Assembly: GCA_034401795.1 (NCBI GenBank)
Contig: CM067360.1
Span: 126,070,883-126,134,882 of the forward strand
Length of the DNA stretch: 64,000 nt
Direction: 5' to 3'
DNA from: Chaetoderma sp. LZ-2023a
Taxonomy: Eukaryota; Mollusca; Caudofoveata; Chaetodermatida; Chaetodermatidae
Shown: positions 13,744 to 25,114 of the stretch, piece by piece
How the letters are laid out: each line of letters opens with the position of its first letter
Numbering within the stretch: the stretch's first letter is position 1
The notes under the pieces: model-generated
Seen by the model: only the letters and a program-made list of their open reading frames with translations
What the model was told of the DNA's origin: nothing
Database searches by the model: none
Position numbers and translations under genes: made by a program

Positions 13744-14755
13744 TAGATAACACAGAACTTACATAAACAGTTCATAAATTCAGACATTACATTTAGTACT
13801 TCCTTATTAACCCTTTGACCCTTGATCCACATAATCAGTTTTAATTTTCAAAAATGAAATATGTCAAATAGCAGATCCACCCCTTGATCTTCATCTTGCT
13901 TAGTTATGGTGAAATATCCAAAGGACATTATTTTCGCTGCGCATTCGTCGAGTAGCTGGTTTAGACATGATCTTTTGTCTCTGATTAATTTGGTAAATTT
14001 ATTTGTAGGATTTTCAGAGTTTTCTGAACTGCTTAGAAGATCATGTGATAGTTTGTTCCAATTCCTTATCGCACTGGGAATAAAGCTGAATTTAAAGACG
14101 TAAGTTCCTGCGTAAATTTGGTTGAAGTGGCTGTTGTGCATGTTTCTGGTTTTCCGAATTGGAGTCTGTAAACTGTCTAATAATATCTTTGCTTGTTTCT
14201 GAAGACCTTTGTAGAACAAAATACGGCAATTTTGTTTCCTTCTGTCTGACAATGGTAGGAAGTTTAGGGTGCCCATTATATTTGTCATACTGCCTGGTTC
14301 ATAGCAATAGTTTAAGGTGATAAATCTAGTTGCACGTTTTTGCACATTTTCTAGTTAGTCCTGAAATTCATCTGATGAGGGTCCCAAACTGTACTTGCAT
14401 ATTCCAGAACTAGTCTAATTAGTCCCATGTATGCTTCGCAATAGTCCTAAGGTTCTGTATGATTTGCTGCTGATCTCTGTGATGTGTTTGTTCCAGCTTA
14501 GGTCATTAGTGATATTGATGCCCAAGTACTTTACTGATGAAACAGGACTTAGACTGGTTCCTTTTAGTGTGTAGTCGAACTTGATGGGGTTTTTTTTTCT
14601 GGTTAGGCTCATCATGTTGCAATTTACTGGTTGGTAGTGCATTCCCCAAGTGCTAGCCCTTTTACCTAACAGGTTTCTGTCTTGTCGGACTGCCTCACAA
14701 TCCTTGGGGTCATCAATTTCCCGGTAGCATACACAATCATCAGTGAACACTCTGA
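13527..14755 (-). mobile_element. 5'-truncated CR1/L2-like LINE, 3' part
   Basis: A minus-strand relic of a non-LTR retrotransposon. It begins in the RT at FTDDCVCYREIDD (about 14,745; the FADD box with A to T) and continues through SSVKYLGINITNDLSW. It then passes, with frame breaks near 14,400, into the C-terminal wording KRATRFITLNY and AIRNWNKLSHDLL (14,345-13,848), typical of CR1/L2-type LINE tails. The 3' end at about 13,527-13,548 has the short tandem words (ttcaaga)n that such LINEs carry as a tail. A (TA)n run sits in its 3' UTR. Confidence 0.8.
13651..13740. repeat. (TA)n microsatellite
   Basis: About 90 bp of uninterrupted TA dinucleotides within the 3' UTR of the neighbouring minus-strand LINE remnant. 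Confidence 0.97.
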
Positions 14756-14854
14756 TCTCTGCAGAAATGTCCTGGACTATATCATTTATGTGGTCTGAAA
14801 ACAGTAACTGGATTAGAACGGTTCTTTGAGGTACTCCAGATACAATATTGACGT

Positions 14855-15110
14855 CTACGTGGTGACCTTATCGAGGCTTACAAATACACACATACCATAT
14901 ACAAGATTGATGCCGAGAGCCTCCTGCCATCTGACAAATGCGACCGAAACCGTGGCAATAGCTTCAAACTACACAAGCAGCGAAACAGCTCTTCAGCATT
15001 TGGGTAAACAACTACTGGAATAGTCTTCCTGATACTGTGCTAACTGCTCCAACTTTCAATGCCTTTACAAGTTGGCTAGACAAATACGTTGATAATGCGG
15101 TTTCTTAGGA
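14855..15110 (+). mobile_element. LINE C-terminal fragment, plus strand
   Basis: The plus strand reads GDLIEAYKYTHTIYK and CDRNRGNSFKLHKQR, then after a one-base frame change VNNYWNSLPDTVLTAPTFNAF. These are characteristic C-terminal words of a CR1-like RT ORF. It lies in opposite orientation between two minus-strand LINE copies, so it is a separate insertion fragment. Confidence 0.75.
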
Positions 15111-15205
15111 CTTCTTAGTATGATATTATGGACATTTATTGTCTCTTCGTCGACATCTTCATTTTTCTTTAGCTTAAACTTTCCTTTCATGTGACTTCCT
15201 GGTGA

Positions 15206-15436
15206 CTAGTAGTCTGCTGTGAAATCATATTTCACCTTTAGATTCTGCCATAAAGCATCCAACCCAACCTCAAATGCAAATACAGTTTCAGCATTTATTA
15301 GTTCTTCCGGTAAATCGTTCCACATTTCCACCACTCTGTTTGTAAATGCATATTTTCTTAAATCTAGCTTGGACCTATTCTTTTCTAGCTTTAAGTTGTG
15401 ACCCCTTGTTGGTTTAAAGGTTGCCAGCTCCAGCAT
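15206..15436 (-). pseudogene. LINE ORF2 C-terminal end
   Basis: Codes for RGHNLKLEKNRSKLDLRKYA and VVEMWNDLPEELINAETV, the conserved last segment of CR1-like ORF2 proteins, ending at a stop at 15,206. It continues from the thumb region after a frame break near 15,440-15,610. Confidence 0.75.
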
Positions 15437-15615
15437 GTCTTCAGTGACTTCATTGTCCTATATCTCCTTTAATATCTTAAACACTTCAATGGCATCACCT
15501 CTCAAGCTTCTATACTTAAGTGTTGGTAACCACAACTTTCTCAGTCTGTTTGGATAGTCCATTTCCTTTAGAGATGGTACCTGTCTGGTTGTACATTTTC
15601 CAATGCCATAACATC

Positions 15616-16800
15616 TTACTTTAACTGTGGGCTCCAGACACTAACCGCATACTCGAGATGGAGCCTCACCAGAGTCTTTAATAGGTACACAAACATATCC
15701 TCATCTAAATACGTGAAACTTCTTCGATTCAGACCCATAATACCATTTGCCTTGTTGGTAGGCACTTGTATGTGGTGCCTGAATGCAAGACATTGGTCCA
15801 CCACACCTATATCCTTCTCTTTGTTTACTTCTTCCAGTATAATCTTCTCATTGACTTGATTGCATAGGTGGTATTTCTTGCCTTTACCCTCACCTTGCTT
15901 CCCACTTGACACGGTCATGAGTTTACACTTATTAGGGTGAAATCACTATTACCAAGTATTTGACCATTTCTGCAACGTGTCAAGGGCCTTCTGCAGCTCT
16001 TCCTCATCATTTGTGCTCTTTGTCTCACTGTAAAGCTGTGTGTCATCTGCAAACAGATATGCTGTCGAATTCACCATATCTGGCAAGTCATTTATATAAA
16101 TGACAAATAGTATTGACCCTGGCACACTACCTGAGGGATTCCACTAGTAATATCTCTGCTTCTTGAAGCAATCCCTTTCACCACCACATTTTGTGTTCGA
16201 CCTGTCAGAAAACTTCTTATCCATGCAATTATCTTCTCACTAATACCATAACTTTCTAATTTACCTAGTAGACGGCGATGGGGGTACTGTATTGAATGCT
16301 TTCATGAAATCCATGTAAATGGTGTCAATCGAGCCTCCTATATCCAAGATACTAGTCCACTGATCCATCACTTTGAGCAATTGTAAACCTGTAGATCTCC
16401 CAGAGAGGAAAACAAATTATTGTCTACTGAATAGATCAATCCTGTACATGTGTTCTAGGATTCTCACCATGCCCAATTTCTCCATAAGTTTGCAGACTAC
16501 ACTTGTTAGGCTCACTGGCCTATAGTTCCCAGGATCTGACTTCTCTCCCTTCTTGAATAGTGCCGTGACATTTGCCATTTTCCATATATCTGGTACTTTG
16601 CCTTCTGCTAATGACTTGTTAAAACCCAATGTTAGTGGCTTAGCTAGTATATCCTCAAGTTCTAAAACAACATTTGGGTGGACATTGTCTGGTCCAAGGA
16701 CTTTGTTTTTCACTATACTTCTACGGATTTTCTGCACCTCTTCCACTGTCCAAGGTTCATCATGACATTTTTCTCGTGCCAGCTTAGACACTAACTAAGG
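15616..16800 (-). pseudogene. LINE reverse transcriptase domain, frame-broken
   Basis: The minus strand from 16,791 reads KNKVLGPDNVHPNVV, IWKMANVTALFKKG and NYRPVSLTSVVCKLMEK, the first RT motifs. After a stop near 16,417, FMKAFNTVPP follows near 16,300 (normally DFxKAFDxV). The FADD box is intact at 16,042-16,053. KEKDIGVVDQCLAFRHHI to LLKTLVRLHLEYAVSVWSP at 15,918-15,616 is the RT thumb region. The aspartate of KAFD is changed to N, so polymerase activity is lost even without the stops. Confidence 0.8.
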
Positions 16801-17271
16801 TATATCTCCTTCTGGTTCAATGGTGAAGAGACTTGTAAAGAAATAAGCCAGAACCTCTGCTTTTTCCTTATCCGTTTTTGCTAAATTGCTTTCCCCATTT
16901 TCTGATGTTTTGAGCTTGGCAATGCCAGTTTTTGCAAGCCTTTCCGAGTTTACATATCAGTTTTGGCCTCTCTTGATATCCTTTTCCTTCTCCCTCTTAG
17001 CTTTTCTTACCAATCCTGGGACCAGATTTCTTATTTTGCTGTACTCCTTATGCTTAGCTTCATCCCTTGTCTCCATAAATCTCTGCTAGCATCTGTCCTT
17101 CTTCTTGATCTTCTTGATTATATCACCCGTTAGTTTCACCTTTCCTCGATTTCTGTCAAACTTGCTGCCCTTGGGACTCATCTTTGGTACATACTTGTCC
17201 TGCGCTTCATTATATACAATCATGAATCTTCCCAGCGCTTCTGTAGAATCAAGATTTCCTAACACTGTGCT

Positions 17272-18219
17272 CTAATCTATATTCAAAGTATTTCTTATCC
17301 CTTTGTAATCAGCCTTGGAGTAGTTCCATTTGCCATCTTTGCATCGGCTTCCCTCAACATGGCTATGATACTTAAATCTTAAGATGCTATGATCACTAGC
17401 TCCTAATGGACTCATGTATTGTATGTCTGTCACCAACTCTTCATTTGTAAATAATAGATCTAGGGTACATGGGATGTTGTCTTTCCTTTCTCGTGTGGGC
17501 TTCAGCACATGCTGGCACAAATATCCATCTCGGATGCATTCAATGAATGCCTCCCCTTCAGTGCTATTATGTGATGTCCAAGTTTCCCAGTTAATGCTAA
17601 GAAAGTTGAAATCCCCCATAATCAGTAAGTGAGAGAATTCATTCGTCAAGTTGCTCACCGTGCGAATAATTTTTCTTAGCTCATCCACATTTTCTCTATT
17701 ACTACTAGGACTCTTATATATACAGCCGACTAGCAAGCAGTCCCTGCTGTTTAGCTGTACTTTGGCCCATACACTTTCTTTGAATTGACTCTTGATCTTA
17801 TATTCAACTGCTTTCAGCCTCTCATTTATATACAATGCGACACCTTTGTGGTTCGCCAACCCGGCCTCATTTAAGAACAAATCAAAGTCTCTAATTTGTA
17901 GCTCTGCACTTGTTGGAGCAAATCTCACGTTTTTGTGATATACCTCAGTTGTTCCAATTGTGTCTCTTGGTTCCGCATCCATATTCAATCTTGTTTTTAG
18001 CTGTTCTAACTTCTGCATGATACTATTGGCATTGGTGTATAAGCAGTTCAGGCTATCCAAGTGTTTTGCAGCATCACTCTCCTCATCAAGTCCTCTACCA
18101 TTTGGCAACTTTCCATCTTTACAATTTAACTTATTTACAGATAACATATTTACAGGTTTGTTTGGTCTACTTAATCCTTTTTCGAGCACCTCTTCACCGT
18201 TGGCACATTTCGCCCCCAT
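17272..18219 (-). pseudogene. LINE APE-type endonuclease domain
   Basis: A 315-codon open frame that nicks target DNA to prime reverse transcription. Visible motifs are NCLYTNANSI at residues 58-67, TEVYHKN at about 91-97 (the catalytic Glu motif, normally TETW), GVALYI at about 126, GDFN at 202-205 and GASDHSIL at about 286 (catalytic Asp-His). The exonuclease-endonuclease-phosphatase fold is therefore nearly complete. The frame ends at the normal start of the linker to RT, so a stop or frameshift separates it from the RT piece. The real start is probably near residue 30-50; the first residues have no family signal. Confidence 0.8.
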
Positions 18220-18240
18220 GGTGGAACCTGCACTATGAAT

Positions 18241-19145
18241 TTGAAGTCCCTGACTGATTTTCTTCGTTAAGCCTCTTCATTTCCCCAATCCTCTCTTTGT
18301 TTTGTTTCCTCTCTTTCTTCTCGGCTTACACAACACAATTCCCGAACCAACCCATCTGCACCCAAAACATTCAGCAGGTACAACAAATCGACGAAGAAGA
18401 AAATGATGACCTGCTACAGGCTGGCTAGCCTATCCAGCAGAAGAGGACTACGTAACTATGTAATGTCAGCAGCGTTTAATTTGGCATCATTGACTACTAC
18501 GCACTGAAGAGCTCACCACTGCAATGGCCAGTTCAGTTAACAAGCCAGTCATTCCAGTGGAAAATCTCCAGATGTGGGCCTCTCTCAATCTGCGAACCGA
18601 CATATAGCCTACTACTGCAGTAGCCAATTCTATTCTATTCTATTTTATTCTGTAACTCCGCCTTTTCATTAGGCGCACCCAGCAGGACTAGTGATTGTGG
18701 CTATATACACTAAGCCTTAACTAACTCATAATTAATAATATAGGTGCAATTAATTAATATCAATTACATACAGGACATGAGTTGTTACATGAGTTCATGC
18801 TAGATATAACTTAATTATTAGTAAACTTTTGTTAGTTGCTATGTAGCTCTATATCTATATACATATACACGCATGCACATAAGAATGCAACAGACTATAG
18901 TGTGCTAATTGAACATAATTTTCCTTAATGCCTATGCACATTTAGGCTTACTGGTTACGGTAAGTAGAAGTCAGTACACTAGCATGTTCATACCTAGTTA
19001 ATGATATTTGTCCTAGATATGCGTTCATCATTAGTTATCCTACAGCAATGACTATTGAGAGAGTACTTAGCAGTCACGACATATAGGTGTTAATAATGTA
19101 GAAGCTACAGACTTGCTTTCTATGGGCAGATTATTGGCTAACTAC
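18241..19145. other. unannotated interval
   Basis: No gene seen. A faint imperfect inverted repeat at about 18,505-18,580 (caccactgcaatggccag / cattccagtgg) resembles the foldback hairpins common near 60 kb. Confidence 0.35.
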
Positions 19146-19261
<116 letters not shown>

Positions 19262-19639
19262 CGGATTTATGTGTTGTACCTAACATTGTGCAGATACTAT
19301 ACACCCCACCCACCCCCTGTCGTGCTCCTCAATTTTGGCTGGCCTGGGTGTGAAAGAGTAACGCAAATGTTGAAGAGGCGGAATCTACATTATCAGAAAG
19401 AAGTTTGGCGGAAGTTTAAAAAATTAAACTTCAGTTTTTATTTTAAAACGGCAAAGGTAAACTTCAAATGCAAGACATGTTTTATCTAAGTAATGTATCA
19501 ATAATCATGCAAACTTCTGAATATGGTGTCTCCTATTATACAGGTTGCACTTTTCTTGAGATAAAATAAACAAATTATCGCTGAATGTTTATGTTGACAA
19601 AACAAATTATATGTTATTTTATTTACAAATCTCAAACTA

Positions 19640-21146
19640 AAAAAAGATGAAATTCCAAAAATCTACATAAACAAAAAAGAAATTGAGGAGGCCCTATTTG
19701 CCAAATTCTTGGTTGTATATTTGGATAAACATTTGACCGGGGCTAAACAAATCGAGATGGTAACAGCAAAGGTTTAAGGTGGCAAGAGGCATAGGTCACA
19801 AGGTGTCATATAAAGACTAAAACCGTACATGACACCAGCTACAATTAAAACTCTATTCTGCACCCTTGTTCTTCCGCATCTCACCTACTGTAACGCTATC
19901 TGGACGAATACACACAAAAGCAACCTAACAAAACTACAAAGTCTACAGAAAAAGGGCACTAAAACTTTTCTAAACCAGCAAAGGGCCAGAATATATTCAA
20001 GTCAGAAAAGCTATTAAAACTAAAGGACATATGCAAACTACAGATGTACACCATTGTAAAGGAGTTTCACCACAATACATTACCACAATCCATAGCCTCC
20101 AATTTCACACTAAGCACCGACATCCACAAACACAACACTAGGACAAAACACAATTTACACACTCAATTTACACGAACAGAAATAGGAAAACGACGAATTA
20201 CAATAGCAGCCACAAAACTATGGAACAGCACCAGTACAAAAATACGCGATAGCATATTAAACCTGAAATCCTTTAAGAAGATTGCCAGGGAATCTATGAT
20301 CGACAAATACTAAATTAATATATTTATACCTGAAGGTCACAGATTCCCTGCTAATTAATAATAATACAAGCCTAAGACATTCCACCACCACCACAACCAC
20401 TATAGATAAACTAACATAACCTAATAATTGAAGTAAGAAGTCTAAACACAAACATACTTCACAGTTTACTTTCACTACTACTACTACTACACCTAAATAA
20501 TCCACATACGATCAACGCATCTATTGATTCTTAACAAACTCTAACTATCTCAACTTTATATTACAGTGATGAGCTCTTCACTGCCCCCACCCCACCCCAC
20601 CCTCAGTAGCATACAACAGTCCTATATAATAATAAACCACTCCAAACTAAATTTAAATAAAATGAGATAATGATGTAATTAGGGAGCATATGTATAATAT
20701 ATGTTTAATTAAGTCAGTAAATATGTATGAGTGTATTTAAATATTAATGCCATAAATATGTGTTTGAATGTTGTGTGTTTTATGTTTGTGCACATAGTGG
20801 CATATATCTATGTAAACATCAAAGAAGGGACAGCCCTACCCACCCACCGCTTAATGGAAGACATATGTATTAAATACATGTATATATGACATATATATCA
20901 AAGTTTATGTCCGAACTCCACAAAACAAACCAAAATAGTCCTGGACTTTCATATCAAGGTAGCTTTTCACCATTTTGTCACTGTGCCACTGTCTTGTGTG
21001 TCGTATATATGTCAATGTATAAATGTTGTAATGTGTGTAAGGAGTCCATCACTCAATAGGCCATGCCTTTGATGGACTGCCTGTTTAGATTATATTTATT
21101 GTATAGAAAAAACCATGAAATAAAGCAACTTTGAACTTGAACTTGA
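19640..21146 (+). mobile_element. 5'-truncated LINE, C-terminal RT and 3' UTR
   Basis: The plus strand reads FLVVYLDKHLTGAKQIEMVTAKV, with a stop near 19,775, then TIKTLFCTLVLPHLTYCN and IWTNTHKSNLTKLQSLQKK. After another stop near 20,015 the C-terminal wording HNTRTKHNLHT, GKRRITIAATKLWNS ends at 20,313. About 830 bp of AT-rich 3' UTR follows, ending in aataaagcaact and the tandem tail (ttgaac)n at 21,131-21,146. This is a LINE copy broken at its 5' side, the usual outcome of target-primed reverse transcription. Confidence 0.8.
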
Positions 21147-21178
21147 GGATGTTGTCTAAGATTTACCGTAATCTCCAC

Positions 21179-21475
21179 CCACAGGCCTTTGAATTTTCGT
21201 CCATCCATCCATCCATCTACCACATATTCCCCCTACTATATATAATATACACAAGGTATGAAACCTTCATCTGTAGGCACCATTGCCAGAAAGCTGATTG
21301 GTTGGTTTGTTGTCAAAATCCGCTGACATCACGGTTCTGACCACAAACCAACCAATCAGCTTTCTGACAATGGTGCCTACAGATGAAGGTTTCATACCTT
21401 CAACCGTGTGTATATTATATATAGATGGGGAATATGTGGTAGAGGGATGGATGGACGAAAATTCAAAGGCCTGTG
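21179..21475. mobile_element. foldback element, ~300 bp
   Basis: The left arm begins cacaggcctttgaattttcg at 21,179. The right arm ends with its reverse complement at 21,475. The arms pair almost throughout, including a long matching stretch around ctacagatgaaggtttcatac, and leave a loop of only about 10-15 bases near 21,318-21,332. It is non-coding and probably a foldback/MITE-type element. No clear target duplication was identified. Confidence 0.8.
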
Positions 21476-21715
21476 CTCCGCCTTTGGAGTTTCGTTATCT
21501 CCGCCAGGCCATGTCCGCCCGCCTCTTAGTGATCGCCACCTGAATATGCTAGGGTGGAGATGGCCAAAAGTGTGCACTTGGATTGCTACGCGAGAGCGCA
21601 GTCACATTATTATATATTACAGCTCCAACACATGTACATAATAGATTTGATAACCGCAATCATTGGTCCTAGTGAGACATGTATATTTGTTAGCCATAAC
21701 ATTTTCCAGCCGATA

Positions 21716-21798
21716 GACATCCCACTACCACATATCCCCCTACTATATATAATATATACAAGTGGTAGTGGGATGGATGAAAATTCAAAGGCCTGTGG
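21716..21798. mobile_element. short foldback related to the 21.2-kb element
   Basis: An 80-bp inverted repeat (catcccactaccacatat / gtggtagtgggatg). Its right side ends gaaaattcaaaggcctgtgg, the same terminal words as the 21,179-21,475 foldback. It is probably a deleted derivative. Confidence 0.65.
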
Positions 21799-21946
21799 AT
21801 AGACACGCCCGCGCCAATGTTAAGCCGCACGTTTTTGCATGGCTCAGAAATAACAAGATTTTTTCCAAAACAACAAAACTCACTGTTAAACATTTGAGCA
21901 TAATTGAATTGGAAGGCAATTACATTCAAAATATTCAACAGAACAT

Positions 21947-22125
21947 TTCTCCTTCGATCAATACTCACCATTCTGTTACTTCTGATATACAGCTCGCCTT
22001 GACAGCGGCTCTAGGATTATAGACTTAGAAAGCTTTACCGACTCCTGGGAACCGGGTACCCGGCTCCCAACTGCCGAGTACCCGTTTACCATAGAGCTCA
22101 TTCTTGTTTGCATAGCAACAAGAGC
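21947..22125. repeat. DIRS-1 left inverted terminal repeat
   Basis: Starts ttctccttcgatcaatactc. From 21,957 on it is the reverse complement of the right end, including the palindromic words gggaaccgggtacccgg and ccgagtacccg. The first ten bases are matched only by the internal complementary region. Confidence 0.88.
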
Positions 22126-22984
22126 AATACATGCTTTTTGCATTAGGGATTTTAGTGTTTTAAATAATCTAAGTCTTTAATCAGTGATAGTTTGTGTGTT
22201 CTGAAAGGATTAACTAAGGACTATGGAGAATACCGCCCAAGACAACCAGGTTGTATTGTTCTTTATTATCCATAGTTAAAAGACTTAGGTCTCTAAATTT
22301 CGTTGTGTCGCATGTTCCAATTTCTGACCCCATAGAATCTGGGACATGTGCTAACAACGATATATGCCAGACGATCGCCTTCTTTAACCCCAACAGGCGA
22401 TCGGCAGATATGAAAATAGGTGTTTACTACGGTATTTCTAACACGAATATCGGCTGACGTCGTTCTCCGTAGAATCCGAGCGGGTGACGTCACACCCGGT
22501 CGCTCGGATGTTTATGTGAAGAAAAATTTTTTCATTAATTCGCGCATCTTATTCTGGGTGCTGCCTACTAAAAATGGTACCGGAAACTTTAGAATGATCA
22601 AGTTTACGTGCGATCACGATCGGTTTGCAATGATCGGTGGTTTCAAAATTCTTGAGTAGATGTGTGGTCTGCGGTTTTACCGTGTGAGACAGCAGTTTGT
22701 TATACATTTTGTTGTTTTCTTCACATATCGTGCTGCTTTCGTTAGGAGTATAATTTATATTGATTAGTAAATATACCCTGAATGCTATGCGATATGATTC
22801 CTGGAGCCGTTACACATCCTGGAGGATCTATTATGGGTGTGTTGTACCCGCCGCGTACTTGTCGTCATAATCAATGCGATCGTTGTTGTAACGTGGCGGG
22901 GTGGGGTGCGGGGAGGTTACGGTTAATTTATGAGTCAAAATAATTGTCTGCCTTCCATCCGGGTCTCGTTCCGCTTGTTTATTG

Positions 22985-25114
22985 TAGGTTTGTGCTTATT
23001 TTATAGGCCAAGCCAGCCCCGCCATCATGTGACGACTGCCATAAGTTTGTCCGTGTAATGTTCAAGGACCATGTCTGTTTTAGGTGTTCCCTGTGTAATA
23101 TAGATCATAGGTGTAATGTTTGTGCAGTGTGGTCCGTCGAAATGATGGTTAAGTTCCTTGCCCAGAAGGACTTGGCTGGGTCTGACGCGGGGTCAGGCGG
23201 TCCGATAGGAAATCGTGGAGCGCCCGGTTCGGACGGTGGGGGTGCTCCACGTCCCCAGCTGGAGGTGGCGGAGATGGCACCGCCGGCGTGGTTTGGTCCG
23301 GCTATGCAGGGTTTTCTGCATAGCGTTCTGCCCACGCTGGTGTCGTCCCTGCTACCAAAGGTTGGGGGGCAGTTTCTCCCCATGCCTGGTACGGATCCTG
23401 TCCTCGGACAGGATTCTGGACTGGTTACCGAGGGGGCCGTCTCATACGGCCCCCTGGCGGTCCCGTCTGGCTTCAGCCAGACGGGTTCTGTCTCTCTGCG
23501 GCCACCTCCGGGTGGTCCAGTAGCGGTGGCCGGTCCGTCAGGTGTGGGAGCCGTCCGCCAGGACGGCTCCACGGTTGACTCGTCTAGTGACGGCTCTTCG
23601 GAGTCTGAAGACGAGGAGGAGAGGTTGCTGCGGCCCGTGAAGCCGCAGGTGGAGAATATGGAGGTTGATTCCGTCCTGGACGGAACCGGCCTCCATTTGT
23701 CTGGTTTGGCGCAAGCCAGGTCAGCGGCTCCGCTTGCGGCTGAGGCCAATCCGTGACCTTGCACTGGTTCCGCGCGGCTTGGTTTGTCACCAGCCGTCAG
23801 GGGAACGGGTGTGCCGGGCCAGGCGTGGTACTCACCTATCTCGCCTGGTCCGGCAGCCGGACGCGGGGTGCCGTTGGCGCCCGTGTCCGGCTATGGTTCC
23901 GCGACTGTTACGGGTCCGTACGGTTTTCCGTGCGGACCTACCCCATGGACCGGAGTGTTTCATGGGGTGGCGGCGGAACCGTGTGGTAGCGGAGTGCCTG
24001 GCGTGTCAGCCGTGGCTCCTTGCCGGGAGGCCGTGGCTGGCAGACCCGTGAGCACGTCAACGGGTGACGTGTTTGCGGGGGTATCTTCTTCGGAGGTAGA
24101 TTGGTCAGATGCTCTGGCGTGGCTAGCCAGAGTTGACCCGTCTGTGGTTTCGGCCACGGCCGATGAAGATGCGCCCCCCGTCCGTCGGTTGCGTCGATTA
24201 GGACGGGGATTTTGCCCGCGGCCCGGATCCAGTCAGTGGGACTGGATCCACGGTTCATTGATTTGTTGGATGCTATTTATAGCAAACAACTAATGACCAA
24301 GGGTCAGCTCCCTGCGGCCTCCAGGGAGGTGCGGGCAAGATGTCGTATTCCGCGGGGTGAATACGACAGGTATGGTGTAGTCCCGTCGGTCACGGAGGAT
24401 GACCGATGGGTACTGGGCGTCCAGAGTGCCGGGTCGGGTGGTCCCGGTCCGGCACTAGTGGATAAGTCCCAGGTACACCAGGAAGAAGTCCTGGCCCTAT
24501 GCGATGAGGGTGTGAGGGCAGCGATGAGCGCTGTCAATCACTCTTATCGTCTACTTCAGTCGGTGTGGGCTGAAGCGGGGGCAGGCCACCCTGTGCCACC
24601 TGTGGCGCTATCGTGTGTTAATGACGGCTTGGTGCTGTCAATGGACGCATTGGCAAGGGTGCAAGCGCGAGTGACGAAGTCCAGGAGGCAAATGGTCATT
24701 GACCATATGCGTCCGGCTACGGCAGTCAGGGAACGTCTTCTTGGGACGCCCCTGACAGGGCCTAGCATCTTTGGTGGCCAAGCGCGGGCCATCTTAGAGG
24801 ACACCGCCAGTATTGCGCAGAATCGGTTAGCGGTAAATCTACAGCTAGAGCTAGTGCGGAAAGCGCACGCACTAGGAGCTGTGGGCAAACTGCTAACGGG
24901 ACAGCCTTCAAAGAAACAGAAGAAGCATAAGAGCAAGGCGAAAGCCAGGCCTGTTGCGTCTTCTGTTTCGGCTGGGTTCTCGGAGCCGGCGGCGGCGAAG
25001 AAACCCAGGAAGGTTGTAGAGGCGCCTACCCTCCCCAATGCTGCTCCTGACCGCCCTAGAGGTGGGAAGGGTAAGGCCTCAAAGGGCGGACAGAAGGGGC
25101 CGAAGCGTACCTGA
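22985..25114 (+). pseudogene. DIRS-1 gag-like ORF, broken
   Basis: The first part (about 23,008-23,756) opens with a Cys/His cluster, SCDDCHKF then HVCFRCSLC and CNVCAVWS, a likely zinc-binding module near the N-terminus. A Gly/Pro-rich and acidic low-complexity region follows. A TGA at 23,754-23,756 stops this frame, which then stays open to about 24,290. The second part (24,212-25,114, two frames over) starts near GLDPRFIDLLDAIYSK and ends in a Lys-rich tail (KKQKKHKSKAKA), suited to nucleic-acid binding. The arrangement matches DIRS ORF1/Gag. The true initiator is unclear: a TAG stands directly before 23,008, in a context that looks like a splice acceptor. Confidence 0.7.

Larger units (their letters stand above)
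15120..18240 (-). mobile_element. CR1-like LINE with endonuclease and RT
   Basis: This minus-strand non-LTR retrotransposon copy keeps most of ORF2: an APE-type endonuclease (18,219-17,272), a reverse transcriptase (about 16,800-15,950) and the C-terminal region (15,918-15,206). Stops and frameshifts fall near 16,790, 16,410-16,140 and 15,950-15,440. The first ORF and the 5' end are not seen. The C-terminal wording (NRRSFTYLDEDMF, WNDLPEELINA) is typical of CR1-like LINEs in marine invertebrates. Confidence 0.85.

Noticed and set aside
13575..13766. Tyr-Ile repeat frames over (TA)n, also at 19,131-19,313 and 45,153-45,432
   Set aside because: Microsatellite artefacts.
23105..23764. 219-codon minus-strand frame opposite DIRS gag
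   Set aside because: A GC-rich shadow of the plus-strand gag; no motif and no place in the element's organisation.
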